Positions 25,410-32,927 of a DNA stretch of 64,000 nucleotides are shown piece by piece. This DNA comes from JAMXLJ01 sp036558745 (GTDB lineage Bacteria > Actinomycetota > Acidimicrobiia > IMCC26256 > JAMXLJ01): assembly GCA_036558745.1 (NCBI GenBank), contig DATBEZ010000083.1, positions 12,837 through 76,836 of the forward strand, given 5' to 3'. Every line of letters begins with the position of its first letter. The first letter of the stretch is position 1. Position numbers and translations under genes: made by a program. The notes under the pieces were generated by a model that did no database searches, was not told where the DNA came from, and worked only from the letters and a program-made list of their open reading frames with translations.

Positions 25410-26431
25410 CAGACGTTGAACCGGATCTCGAGGACGTCGCCGTCCGCCACCTCGTAGTCCTTGCCCTCGACGCGGAGCTTGCCCAGCTCCTTCGCCTTGT
25501 TCCACGAGCCGATGTCGAGCAGCTCGTCCCAGTGGACCACCTCGGCCCGGATGAAACCGCGCTGCAGGTCGGAGTGGATCACGCCCGCGCACTCGGGGGC
25601 CTTGGCACCGGCGCGGAACGTCCACGCGCGGCTCTCCTTGTCGCCCGTGGTGAAGAACGTACGCCGGCCGAGCAGGTGGTGGGCGGCACGCGCGGCACGC
25701 GGCAACACGCTCTCGGTGATACCGAAGCTCTCCAGCAGGTCGGGACGGTCGTCGGGATCGCACGCCGCGATCTCGGCCTCGATCTCGATGCACACGCCGA
25801 GCGCGTCGGGTCCGAACGGAGCTGCGATCGCGTCGGCCTCGGCCAGCTGGTCGAGCCCGAGGTTGACGACGACGAGCACCGGCTTGTTCGTCAGGAGGAA
25901 CACGGGCGCGAGGAGTGAGCGCTCGGCGTCGGTCAGGTCGGAGCGGTAGACGGGCACGCCCTCCCCGAGCGCGGCCTGGGCCTTCTCGAGCGCGGCGATC
26001 TCGGGCCCGAGCGTCTTGTCGCCCTTCGCGGCCCGCCGCTGACGCTCCAGGCGGTGCTCGACCGACCCGAGGTCGGCGAGCACGAGCTCGTACTCGAGGG
26101 TGGAGAGATCGTCGGCCGGTTCGTTGCCGCCGAAGGCACGCAGCACGTAGAGGATCGCGTCGCTGTCACGCAGCGAGCCGAGGAGCTTCGCGCCGAGGCC
26201 CTCACCGGGACGCGCGCCCTCGGCGAGGCCGGGGATGTAGTCGACCTCGAACGTCGCGGGGACCACCTTGCGCGACTCGGACATCTCGGCCAGCCGGTCG
26301 AGCCGGGTGTCGGCGAGCTGCGCGACCCCCTTCGTCGTCTCGAAGCCGCCCGGCTCGGGCAGACCGGTGAGCGCGCTGAACAGGCGGCCGTGCTCCGAGT
26401 CGGGGAGGCCGACGAGCCCGAGGTGCTCCAT
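25409..26431 (-). CDS. YchF/OLA1-like protein with lost Walker A motif
   Basis: A 340-residue homologue of the Obg-related ATPase YchF. The overall layout is conserved: GTPase-like domain with the switch II equivalent VDYIPGLAEGARPGEGLG, a coiled-coil helical insert (LERQRRAAKGDKTLGPEIAA), and the C-terminal TGS domain (RTFFTTGDKESRAWTFRAG through VADGDVLEIRFNV). The P-loop, normally GLPNVGKST, reads GLPDSEHGRLF (residues 8-18), so the essential Lys and Ser/Thr are gone. It probably cannot bind or hydrolyse nucleotide in the normal way. A role as a ribosome-associated regulator is only inferred. Starts ATG 26431; GTG 26434/26437 possible. Confidence 0.85.
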   Translation of the reverse strand: MEHLGLVGLPDSEHGRLFSALTGLPEPGGFETTKGVAQLADTRLDRLAEMSESRKVVPATFEVDYIPGLAEGARPGEGLGAKLLGSLRDSDAILYVLRAFGGNEPADDLSTLEYELVLADLGSVEHRLERQRRAAKGDKTLGPEIAALEKAQAALGEGVPVYRSDLTDAERSLLAPVFLLTNKPVLVVVNLGLDQLAEADAIAAPFGPDALGVCIEIEAEIAACDPDDRPDLLESFGITESVLPRAARAAHHLLGRRTFFTTGDKESRAWTFRAGAKAPECAGVIHSDLQRGFIRAEVVHWDELLDIGSWNKAKELGKLRVEGKDYEVADGDVLEIRFNV

Positions 26432-26468
26432 CACCACTCAGGCTACCGGCGCCGATCCGGGCCTCGAC

Positions 26469-26474
26469 TAACCT
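26469..26474 (+). promoter_or_regulatory. Possible -10 box of the bL37 gene
   Basis: TAACCT, 38 bases before the ATG at 26513. The intervening leader carries GAGG five bases before the ATG. Confidence 0.35.
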
Positions 26475-26512
26475 CCGACGTTCCACCAACGACGAGCGCG
26501 CGACGAGGCGGC

Positions 26513-26599
26513 ATGAGCAAGAAGACGAAGAAGCGCAAGCTGCGGTCCCGCCGCAACAAGGCCAACCACGGCAAGCGCCCCCTCACCGGCCGCCGCTGA
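26513..26599 (+). CDS. Small ribosomal protein bL37
   Basis: A 28-residue basic protein, MSKKTKKRKLRSRRNKANHG followed by KRPLTGRR. The KANHGKRP segment and length match actinobacterial bL37, known from mycobacterial 50S structures (where it reads RKKRxRKxxxANHGKRPN). GAGG lies five bases upstream of the ATG. A standalone gene, divergent from ychF, with a hairpin terminator after it. Gene callers usually miss it. Confidence 0.85.
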   Translation: MSKKTKKRKLRSRRNKANHGKRPLTGRR

Positions 26600-26614
26600 C
26601 CCCACCCTCGTTCG

Positions 26615-26657
26615 GTTGGGACCCTCGTCGGCTCATGGAGCCGATCAGCGTCCCAAC
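26615..26657. terminator. Hairpin terminator between bL37 and fetB-like gene
   Basis: GTTGGGAC (26615-26622) pairs with GTCCCAAC (26650-26657). An inner TCGGCTC/GAGCCGA stem closes on an ATG loop, with a five-base internal mismatch. It serves both converging genes. The outer GTTGGGAC arm is shared with the hairpin at 48725-48768. Confidence 0.65.
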
Positions 26658-26680
26658 TCGCCACTCGTGTGGAGCGGGGG

Positions 26681-27463
26681 TCAGCCCTCGGCGGGGCGGG
26701 TCATGGGGACGAGGCGGTGGTCGCGGGTGAACAGCCGCCGGGTCACGCCCAGCGCGACGACGGTCGTGGTGGTCGCGGCGGAGCCCAGCACCAGGTACAT
26801 GACCGCGGCCTGCACGAGGACCGCCTTCACCGGGTCGACGCCCGCGAGGATCAGGCCCGTCATCGCGCCGGGCAGGAAGACGATCCCGACCGCCTTCGTG
26901 CTCTCGATCTGGGGGATGAGCGCGGTGCGCAGCGCGGACCGCACGTAGGGGCGCGCCGCCTCGCCTGACGGGATGCCGAGCGCGAGGCGCGCCTCGACCT
27001 CGGGTCGCTTGTCGCGCAGCTCCTCGAACACACGCCGCCCGACGAGCACGGTCGCGGTCATCGCGTTGCCGACCATCATCCCCGCGAGCGGGATGAGCGC
27101 CTGCGCCTTCAACGGGAACACGCCCAGGCCGAACAGGACGCCGAGTGACACGACCGCCGACGTCGCGAACGCGGCGAGCGCGAGCACGAACATGTCGGGG
27201 ACCTCGTGGGCGCGGCGTCGCACGGTCCACGCCGCGAACACGATCATCACGAGCACCCAGAGCCACGACCACGCGACCGCGTGCTGCGAGCGGAACAGGA
27301 CGTGCAGCAACGCGCCGACGACGAGCAGCTGGACCATCGCTCGCGCCGACGACCACACCATGCTCGCCTCGAGCCCGAGCCGCCGCCACAGCGAGATCGC
27401 GACCGCGACGCCGACGAGCACCAGCGAGGTGAGCAGGCCGGTCCATCCGATGTCACCCGTCAT
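26681..27463 (-). CDS. ABC transporter permease, FetB/YbbM family (UPF0014)
   Basis: A 260-residue polytopic membrane protein with about seven hydrophobic segments. Family motifs are SSARAMVQLLVVGALL, PLAGMMVGNAMTATVLVGRR, LGIPSGEAARPYVRSALRTA and VFLPGAMTGLILAGVDPVKA. E. coli FetB with FetA exports iron; substrate here is not proven. The ATG at 27463 overlaps the upstream ATPase gene by 11 bases, so the two form one transporter. Confidence 0.9.
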   Translation of the reverse strand: MTGDIGWTGLLTSLVLVGVAVAISLWRRLGLEASMVWSSARAMVQLLVVGALLHVLFRSQHAVAWSWLWVLVMIVFAAWTVRRRAHEVPDMFVLALAAFATSAVVSLGVLFGLGVFPLKAQALIPLAGMMVGNAMTATVLVGRRVFEELRDKRPEVEARLALGIPSGEAARPYVRSALRTALIPQIESTKAVGIVFLPGAMTGLILAGVDPVKAVLVQAAVMYLVLGSAATTTTVVALGVTRRLFTRDHRLVPMTRPAEG

Positions 27464-28193
27464 GGGTCGCCTCCCCTTCGTCGGTCGTCCCCTCGCCGCG
27501 CAGGAACGCGGCGGCATCGGGCGCCACGCCGGCCGGATCGAGGTCGCGCGCCGGGCCTTCGTGCACCACGCGCCCCGCGACGACGATCAGCACGTGGTCC
27601 GCGATGCGCTCCACCTGCGCGAGGTCGTGACTCACCCACACGACCGGCACGCCGGCCGCGGCCTGACCGCGCGCGAGCCGCTCCAACGCGCCCCGAGCAC
27701 GGGGGTCGAGCGACGACGTCGGCTCGTCCATCAGCAGGACCTCGGGCAAGGTCAGGAGCGTGCGCGCGAGACAGACGCGCTGCGCCTCACCACCCGAGAG
27801 CTCGTTCGCGGGGCGCTCGGCGAACTCGGGACCGAGCTCGACCCGGCACAGCATGGCGTCGATCTCGTCGCGCCCGATCGTGGGCGACGCAACACGCAGG
27901 TTGTCGGCGACGGTGCCGCCGAACGGGGTCGGGCGCTGCGCGACCAGCCCGACCCGGCGACGGAGCAGGAGGGGGTCGAGCTCCGCGACGTCGTCGCCAC
28001 GGAAGCGGACCACGCCCCGGCTCGGTACCTCGAGCCGGTCGCACAAGCGCAACAGTGTCGACTTGCCCGCGCCCGACGGGCCAACGACCGCGGTGACGCC
28101 GTCGGCGGGGATCGATCCGTTCAGATCGACGACGAGGGGGCCCTGGGGGCCGTCGACGCCGACGTGCTCGAAGCAGAAGAGCGGGATGCCGAT
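27453..28193 (-). CDS. ABC transporter ATPase, FetA-like (start unresolved)
   Basis: About 246 residues of a single ABC domain: Walker A GPSGAGKSTLLRL, Q-loop VAQRPTPFGGTVADNL, signature LSGGEAQRVCLARTLL, Walker B VLLMDEPTSSLDPR, and H-loop VSHDLAQ. It pairs with the FetB-like permease. Homology begins near GIPLFCFEHVG, but the frame has no ATG, GTG or TTG there. The nearest in-frame GTG (28364) lies 57 codons upstream inside the previous gene and adds an Arg-rich shadow sequence. An ATG at 28204 is in the previous gene's frame. Coordinates start at the ATC codon where family similarity begins; a non-canonical start, frameshift or sequence error is possible. Confidence 0.8.
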   Translation of the reverse strand: MGIPLFCFEHVGVDGPQGPLVVDLNGSIPADGVTAVVGPSGAGKSTLLRLCDRLEVPSRGVVRFRGDDVAELDPLLLRRRVGLVAQRPTPFGGTVADNLRVASPTIGRDEIDAMLCRVELGPEFAERPANELSGGEAQRVCLARTLLTLPEVLLMDEPTSSLDPRARGALERLARGQAAAGVPVVWVSHDLAQVERIADHVLIVVAGRVVHEGPARDLDPAGVAPDAAAFLRGEGTTDEGEATHDG

Positions 28194-28621
28194 CCGTCGA
28201 TCATCGCACCACTTCGTCCGCGGTCGGTCGCCATCACGAGGAGCACCAACGCGACGACGGGCACGATCGCGAGCCCGGAGATGCTCGACACCTTGGCGTC
28301 GGACGCAAGCGCGTCGAGGTGCCGCAGGTGGTACACGAGGTGAGGTACCCCTTCCACGAGCCACGCGCCCGCCACCAGTCGCACGAGCAACGGCGTGCAC
28401 CACACGACCGCCGCGAGCGTGACGAACGCGAGGGCGAGGTTCAGCTCACCGACGTCGCGCACGAGATGCTCGTTGAACGGGCCGTCGGGACGGACCCAGA
28501 CCTGGCCGAACCCTGGGAAGTCCTCGTAGAACGACCGGGGTGCGAACGCGGCCCACGCGCCGACGACGACCGCCGGGACCCCGAGCACCACGAGCAGGAT
28601 GCGGACCGCGCCCTCACGCAT
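28121..28621 (-). CDS. Small polytopic membrane protein
   Basis: A 166-residue protein with about four hydrophobic helices (ILLVVLGVPAVVVGAWAAF, LALAFVTLAAVVWCTPLLV, LVAGAWLVEGVPHLV, GLAIVPVVALVLLVM) and a periplasmic-type loop PRSFYEDFPGFGQVWVRPDG. No function recognised. Its ATG at 28621 overlaps the SDR gene stop by eight bases. Its last ~28 codons (Ser/Ala-rich) overlap the N-terminus of the ABC ATPase in another frame, so the true end of conserved sequence is probably near 28205. Confidence 0.7.
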   Translation of the reverse strand: MREGAVRILLVVLGVPAVVVGAWAAFAPRSFYEDFPGFGQVWVRPDGPFNEHLVRDVGELNLALAFVTLAAVVWCTPLLVRLVAGAWLVEGVPHLVYHLRHLDALASDAKVSSISGLAIVPVVALVLLVMATDRGRSGAMIDGSASRSSASSTSASTAPRAPSSSI

Positions 28622-29546
28622 TCGAGTGCTCCCGGTTCCACGCGGCCGCGGTCGCGGCCCAGCCTTCACGCGCGCTCGGATGGCGCGGCGCCCAACCGGT
28701 CGCGCGCTTGAACCGGTCGTTGCGAACCCGCTGACTGCGCGCGGTCGCCGCCCCCGTCCTCCCCGCGCCGATCCGCTGCATCCATGTCGGCACGATGCGC
28801 AACCGGCCGAGGCCGAACGCGTCCGCGAACGCGTCGACGTGCTCGCGGCGCGTGAGCGGCTCGTCGTCGGACACGTTGTACACACCGGCAGGCGCGTTCA
28901 GCGCGGCGGCGACCGCTGCGCCCGCGTCGTCGGTGTGGATGGACGACTGGTAGCCGTCGGCACTCCCCGAGACCATGGCGAGATGCCACCGCGCGTACCG
29001 CAGCTGCGCGCCCAGCGATTCGGCCGTCGGGCCGTAGAACGACGAGAACCGCAACGTGACCCCGCGCCCGCCTGCGGCGTGGAAGCGGTCGATCTCGCGC
29101 TCCAGGTCGAGGACCGAGCCCAGCGCGGGGTTCGCCGGGATCGGGATCGACTCGTCGATCCACTCGGCGCCCCGGTCGGGATACGTGAACGTGATGGACT
29201 CACCGACGAACGTGCCGATGCCACGTTCGAGCGCGACGTCGACGAGGGCCGGCGTCAACGTGCTGCGCAGGCGGTTGTTCTCGGTCCAGGCCTCGGGCTT
29301 GCGCATGTCCTTCACCGGCGGGATGCGCGTCGCGAGATGGAGCAGCGCGTCGGCGCCGTCGACCTCCTTTGCGAGCGCGTCACGGTCGAACACGTCGACG
29401 GTCACCGGCTCGGCACCCAGACCTTCCAGCAACGCGGCCTTCTCGGGAGTGCGGGCCACACCGCGCACCCGGTGACCCGCCGCGACGATCTCGCGCACCC
29501 CGGGACGGCCCAGCTCCCCCGTCGCTCCGACGACGAACACGTCCAT
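28614..29546 (-). CDS. NAD(P)-dependent epimerase/dehydratase (extended SDR)
   Basis: A 310-residue Rossmann-fold protein. The nucleotide loop is VVGATGELGRPGVREIVAAG at the N-terminus, followed by HLATRIPPVKD and the substrate-side LRFSSFYGPTAES. The usual catalytic YxxxK is not obvious, so it may be an atypical NmrA-like or reductase-type member. AAGG precedes the ATG. It lies 28 bases downstream of the Rrf2 regulator gene on the same strand and is a likely target of that regulator. Substrate unknown. Confidence 0.85.
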   Translation of the reverse strand: MDVFVVGATGELGRPGVREIVAAGHRVRGVARTPEKAALLEGLGAEPVTVDVFDRDALAKEVDGADALLHLATRIPPVKDMRKPEAWTENNRLRSTLTPALVDVALERGIGTFVGESITFTYPDRGAEWIDESIPIPANPALGSVLDLEREIDRFHAAGGRGVTLRFSSFYGPTAESLGAQLRYARWHLAMVSGSADGYQSSIHTDDAGAAVAAALNAPAGVYNVSDDEPLTRREHVDAFADAFGLGRLRIVPTWMQRIGAGRTGAATARSQRVRNDRFKRATGWAPRHPSAREGWAATAAAWNREHSNA

Positions 29547-29574
29547 GGCGACCTTCCCTTCCGTTCCCTCGTTG

Positions 29575-30063
29575 TCAGCCCAGCGCGCCGACGAGCCACG
29601 CCGCGCCCTTGCGCAGCGCCTCGGGACTCGCCTTCTCGCCGACCATCGCGACGAGATCGGCGATCGAGACGGACGCGAGCTCGGCACGCCATGCCGCGTC
29701 GGCCCGGTCCATCACCGCGTGGATCGAGCACGGGAGGCGGTACTCGCGCGCCGGGACCGCGGCCGGTCCGTTCCGGCGGATCTCCGTGCACCGGAACGCG
29801 GGCGTGGTGCCGTCGATGGCCTCGACGACGTCGAGCATCGTGATCTCGGTGGCGGGACGTGCGAGCCGGTAGCCGCCGCGCGCGCCCGGGACCGACTCGA
29901 GCAACCCGGTCCGGGACATGGCCTGGAGATGCTTGGCCAGGTAGGCGCTCGGGACGCCGTGGTACTCGGCGAGGCGGCCGGTGGGCAGGGCCGCGTCGGC
30001 GGGCAGGACCGCGAGCAGCACCAGGCAGTGCGCCCCCCACTCCACCCCCTCGGAGATCTTCAC
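29575..30063 (-). CDS. Rrf2-family transcriptional regulator
   Basis: A 162-residue winged-helix regulator beginning VKISEGVEWGAHCLVLLAVL, the usual Rrf2 opening. It has LAEYHGVPSAYLAKHLQAMS (recognition helix region) and GARGGYRLARPATEITMLDV. Only two cysteines lie in the cluster-binding region (FRCTEIRR, LPCSIHAV), so a classic IscR/NsrR Fe-S site is not clear. The GTG at 30063 was chosen because homology starts there. A perfect 15-bp palindrome lies 45 bases upstream and may be its operator. The downstream SDR is a plausible target. Confidence 0.9.
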   Translation of the reverse strand: MKISEGVEWGAHCLVLLAVLPADAALPTGRLAEYHGVPSAYLAKHLQAMSRTGLLESVPGARGGYRLARPATEITMLDVVEAIDGTTPAFRCTEIRRNGPAAVPAREYRLPCSIHAVMDRADAAWRAELASVSIADLVAMVGEKASPEALRKGAAWLVGALG

Positions 30064-30107
30064 GGCGCAGCCGTCGTGCCGCCGTTCATCCCGGATGTCA
30101 TATATCC

Positions 30108-30122
30108 GGATAGTAACTATCC
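30108..30122. promoter_or_regulatory. Palindromic operator candidate for the Rrf2 regulator
   Basis: GGATAGTAACTATCC is a perfect palindrome around a central A. It sits in the AT-rich island (about 30098-30128) of the intergenic region between the Rrf2 gene (minus) and the ECF sigma gene (plus). A further half-site ATATCCGGAT overlaps its left side. Confidence 0.55.
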
Positions 30123-30239
30123 AGATTCTCCGGGTCAAGCTGCGGAACCTCGACGGGGCGCCGCCCGTCGAAGACGACCGTGCGTGTTCGCAAGGAACCG
30201 GTCGGTCCGGGCGTCAGAGAGGTGGTGGGAGAGAGCCTC

Positions 30240-30764
30240 GTGACCGCGCAACCCGAGCCGGCCACCGTCGACGATCGCGGCGGCGAGACGCCACGCGCGA
30301 CGAACGCGAACACGCGGTCGTTCGAGGACTGCTATCGCGACTGCCACGAGACACTCGTGCGGGTCGGGTTCCTGTTGACCGGGTCGCTCGAAGTCGCGCA
30401 GGACGTCGTGCAGGACGCATTCGTCCGTCTGCACGGCAAGTGGCTCGGTGTCCGCGAGCCCGAGGCGTATCTCCGTCGCAGCGTGGTGAACGGCTGTCGG
30501 TCGCAGCAGCGCCGCGCCGCGCGTGAGCGCGCCCACCGCGAACGCGAGCGGCCGGTCACGGTCGCACACGACGGTCTCGACCACGGCGACCTCGACGACG
30601 CCCTCGCCGCGCTCCCCTACCGCCAACGCGCCGCGCTCGTGCTGCGCTTCTTCGACGACCTGTCGGAGGCGCAGACGGCCGACGCGTTGGGGTGTCAGCC
30701 CGGAACGGTCGGATCGCTCGTGCACAGGGGCATCGAGCAACTGCGGAGGACGATCGAACGATGA
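30240..30764 (+). CDS. ECF-type RNA polymerase sigma factor (SigE-like family)
   Basis: A 174-residue sigma-70 family factor. Region 2 is RSFEDCYRDCHETLVRVGFL with EVAQDVVQDAFVRLHGKW. Region 4 is LPYRQRAALVLRFFDDLSEA with LGCQPGTVGSLVHRGIEQLR. The GTG at 30240 was chosen because GGGAGAGAG sits four bases upstream; an upstream in-frame GTG at 30180 lacks a site. Its stop overlaps the start of a membrane protein gene (ATGA), the usual arrangement for a sigma and its regulator. Confidence 0.9.
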   Translation: MTAQPEPATVDDRGGETPRATNANTRSFEDCYRDCHETLVRVGFLLTGSLEVAQDVVQDAFVRLHGKWLGVREPEAYLRRSVVNGCRSQQRRAARERAHRERERPVTVAHDGLDHGDLDDALAALPYRQRAALVLRFFDDLSEAQTADALGCQPGTVGSLVHRGIEQLRRTIER

Positions 30765-32050
30765 GCACCGAGGATCGAGTGCGCGACCTCTTGAACGACC
30801 ACGCCGGCGGCGTGACCGTGCGCGACGACTACGTCGAGGTCACGACGCGCGCCGCGCACCGCGTCGCCACCAAGCGCCGGCTCCTCGTCGCCGCCCTCGC
30901 CGCGGCCTTGGTCGCGGGACCCGCTGCCGGCTTCGCGGCAGGACGTATCTCCCGTGCGAATGCCGCCTCGAAGCTCGTCGCCGGCCAGCAACCGACCGCG
31001 CTGGCACCACGTTCCGCGAACGGCGGCGGGTTGGCACCCGCGGGCCCGGCGGCACCATCGGACGCGGGATCGCTGCACCGCCTGTTCGCGCGCACGACCC
31101 GCGACGGCGTGGCCATCCGGGTGTACGTCGCGGACGGGTCTGCTCCGTTGATCGCGCGCGGGTGCGCGGCGAACGCGGGCTGCGGCGCCGCGACCACGAC
31201 GCTGCCGCCGGGCGCGACGGTTCCACCGGCCGGCGCCGGCCCCGGTGGCGAACAGGAGCCGGCCGTCGTGAGCGGCGAGGTCGTGACGATCGAGGTCTCG
31301 ACCGACGCGGCCGTCGCCCAGGGCCTCTTCCTGGCGCCGGAGCCGTCGAGCCCGCTCGCCGTCGGCGCCACGTCGTTGAGCACGTTCGGAGCCGCCGAGG
31401 GCCAGCCGGCGGTGTGGACGTTCGCGCGTGTGGGCAGCGGCATCTCGAGGGTGCGCGCCCACTTCGACGACGGCGCGACCGACGAGATGTCGCCCGTGGA
31501 GGATGTGGTCGCGCTCGGCCACGTCGGGCCCGCGAGCCGGGCCACGCTGGAGACATTCGACGCCCACGGTCACACGCTCGGCTCCGTCGTCGTCACCGGC
31601 GGCGTCGCCTGCGACACGCGGCCGTGTGCGGGTGCCGTTCCCCCCGCGGTACCCGCGCCGCCGCGCCTGCCACCGCCGGGGACACCACCCGCGGACCCGA
31701 CGGCTGCCCGCGCGGCCATCGAGCACGCCTTCGCCGCCGTGTACACGTGGTCGAACCCGAGCACCGTCAAGGGCTCGGCGATCGAGGGCGGCAGCGTGCT
31801 CTCTCCCGATCTCGAGACCCAGCTCGCGAAGGGCCCCTTCGCGAAGCAGGTCCAGCAGGCGAGGGCCCGCGTCGACGAGGTCGTGTTCACCACCCCGACG
31901 ACGGCCGCGGTGCGTTACGACATCCTCGTCCCGAACGACGACTTCACGAACCGCATCGGGAACGCGGTGTTCGTCGACGGCGCATGGAAGGTCAGCCGCG
32001 CGACCGTGTGCACCGACCTGTCGCTCGCTGGGGTGAGCTGCCCAGGTTGA
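30761..32050 (+). CDS. Membrane-anchored protein coupled to ECF sigma (putative sigma regulator)
   Basis: A 429-residue protein. The short cytoplasmic N-terminus (1 to about 40, MSTEDRVRDLLNDHAGGVTV) is followed by a transmembrane helix (LLVAALAAALVAGPAAGFAAG) and a large external part. The external part has two Cys pairs (CAANAGC, CDTRPC), a Pro-rich linker, and a C-terminal NTF2-like-looking domain (RAAIEHAFAAVYTWSNPSTV through VSRATVCTD). It starts within the sigma stop. Topology and coupling suggest an anti-sigma or sensor role, but no recognised anti-sigma domain (ZAS) is visible. Confidence 0.75.
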   Translation: MSTEDRVRDLLNDHAGGVTVRDDYVEVTTRAAHRVATKRRLLVAALAAALVAGPAAGFAAGRISRANAASKLVAGQQPTALAPRSANGGGLAPAGPAAPSDAGSLHRLFARTTRDGVAIRVYVADGSAPLIARGCAANAGCGAATTTLPPGATVPPAGAGPGGEQEPAVVSGEVVTIEVSTDAAVAQGLFLAPEPSSPLAVGATSLSTFGAAEGQPAVWTFARVGSGISRVRAHFDDGATDEMSPVEDVVALGHVGPASRATLETFDAHGHTLGSVVVTGGVACDTRPCAGAVPPAVPAPPRLPPPGTPPADPTAARAAIEHAFAAVYTWSNPSTVKGSAIEGGSVLSPDLETQLAKGPFAKQVQQARARVDEVVFTTPTTAAVRYDILVPNDDFTNRIGNAVFVDGAWKVSRATVCTDLSLAGVSCPG

Positions 32051-32056
32051 ACCGGG

Positions 32057-32854
32057 TCAGCGCGTGTCGAGCAGGAGCGTCTGCACCGCGCGGCCGACGC
32101 GGCCGCGCTCGTCGTAGAGCGCGGTGTCGGCCAGCGCGACGCCCGCGGGATCCGGCCACGTCGTCGCGTCGAGCCCGATCCACTCCCCCACCGCCTGGCG
32201 GTGCAGCGCGACGGTCAGGTCGGGGTTGACGTACGTGTAGCGCTCCCACCCGAGCGGCGAGCTCACGCCGTTGCCGAAGTCGGCCGCGGCCATGACGCGC
32301 TGCAACGGCGACGGCACCTCGCCCGCGACGAGCGGCACGGCGAGACGGATCCAACACGTCCCGGGACCGAGCGCGCCACCGGGCCCGCCGCGCACGAAGC
32401 GGAAGTCGACCGCGTCGCCGAAGCTCACGGGGTAGTCACGGATCAACGCACGCTCGGGCGGCTCACCCGGCGGCGGAACATCACCGGATCCGAGCGCGTC
32501 GGCCGGGAGCTCGAGCGGCTGCTCGCGAAGTCGCAACGCGGTCGCGCGCACGACCTCGGTTCCGTCGGCATGGACGGAGGCTTCGACGAGCTGCACCTTC
32601 TTCCCCGGTCGCACCATGCGCGTCGTGACCTCGAGCGGCGCGAGCGGGACCGGGCGCAACAGCTCCACCGTCATGCGCGCGACGTGTGCGGCCGGGCCCG
32701 GCTCGAACGACTCGACCGCGCGCGCGAGCAGCGCAGCCGGTGGCCCGCCGTGCTGCGCGTGCGGCGACCACGGTCCCCGCGCGAGCTCCGTGGGCACGAG
32801 CCGCCCGCCGTCGGGATGGAACACCGCGTCGGGCAAGGCGTCGGGCTCGGGCAT
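32057..32854 (-). CDS. Acyl-CoA thioesterase-like double hot-dog protein
   Basis: A 265-residue protein of the thioesterase/TesB-like family common in Actinomycetota. It shows WSPHAQHGGPPAALLARAVE (hot-dog helix), MTVELLRPVPLAPLEVTTRM, and in the second half QRVMAAADFGNGVSSPLGWE. It probably hydrolyses acyl-CoA; substrate unknown. The stop is seven bases from the convergent anti-sigma-like gene. ATG at 32854. Confidence 0.85.
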   Translation of the reverse strand: MPEPDALPDAVFHPDGGRLVPTELARGPWSPHAQHGGPPAALLARAVESFEPGPAAHVARMTVELLRPVPLAPLEVTTRMVRPGKKVQLVEASVHADGTEVVRATALRLREQPLELPADALGSGDVPPPGEPPERALIRDYPVSFGDAVDFRFVRGGPGGALGPGTCWIRLAVPLVAGEVPSPLQRVMAAADFGNGVSSPLGWERYTYVNPDLTVALHRQAVGEWIGLDATTWPDPAGVALADTALYDERGRVGRAVQTLLLDTR

Positions 32855-32927
32855 CCGGGCAGCGTACCGAGCGGCCGCGCGCCGCCGTCCGAAGGGCTAC
32901 CGTGCGCGGGCAGGCAGGAGGTGGCCC

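Noticed and set aside
29575..30138. Longer start of the Rrf2 gene at 30138
   Set aside because: The extension would place coding sequence across the AT-rich operator region; Rrf2 homology starts at VKISEGVEW (30063).
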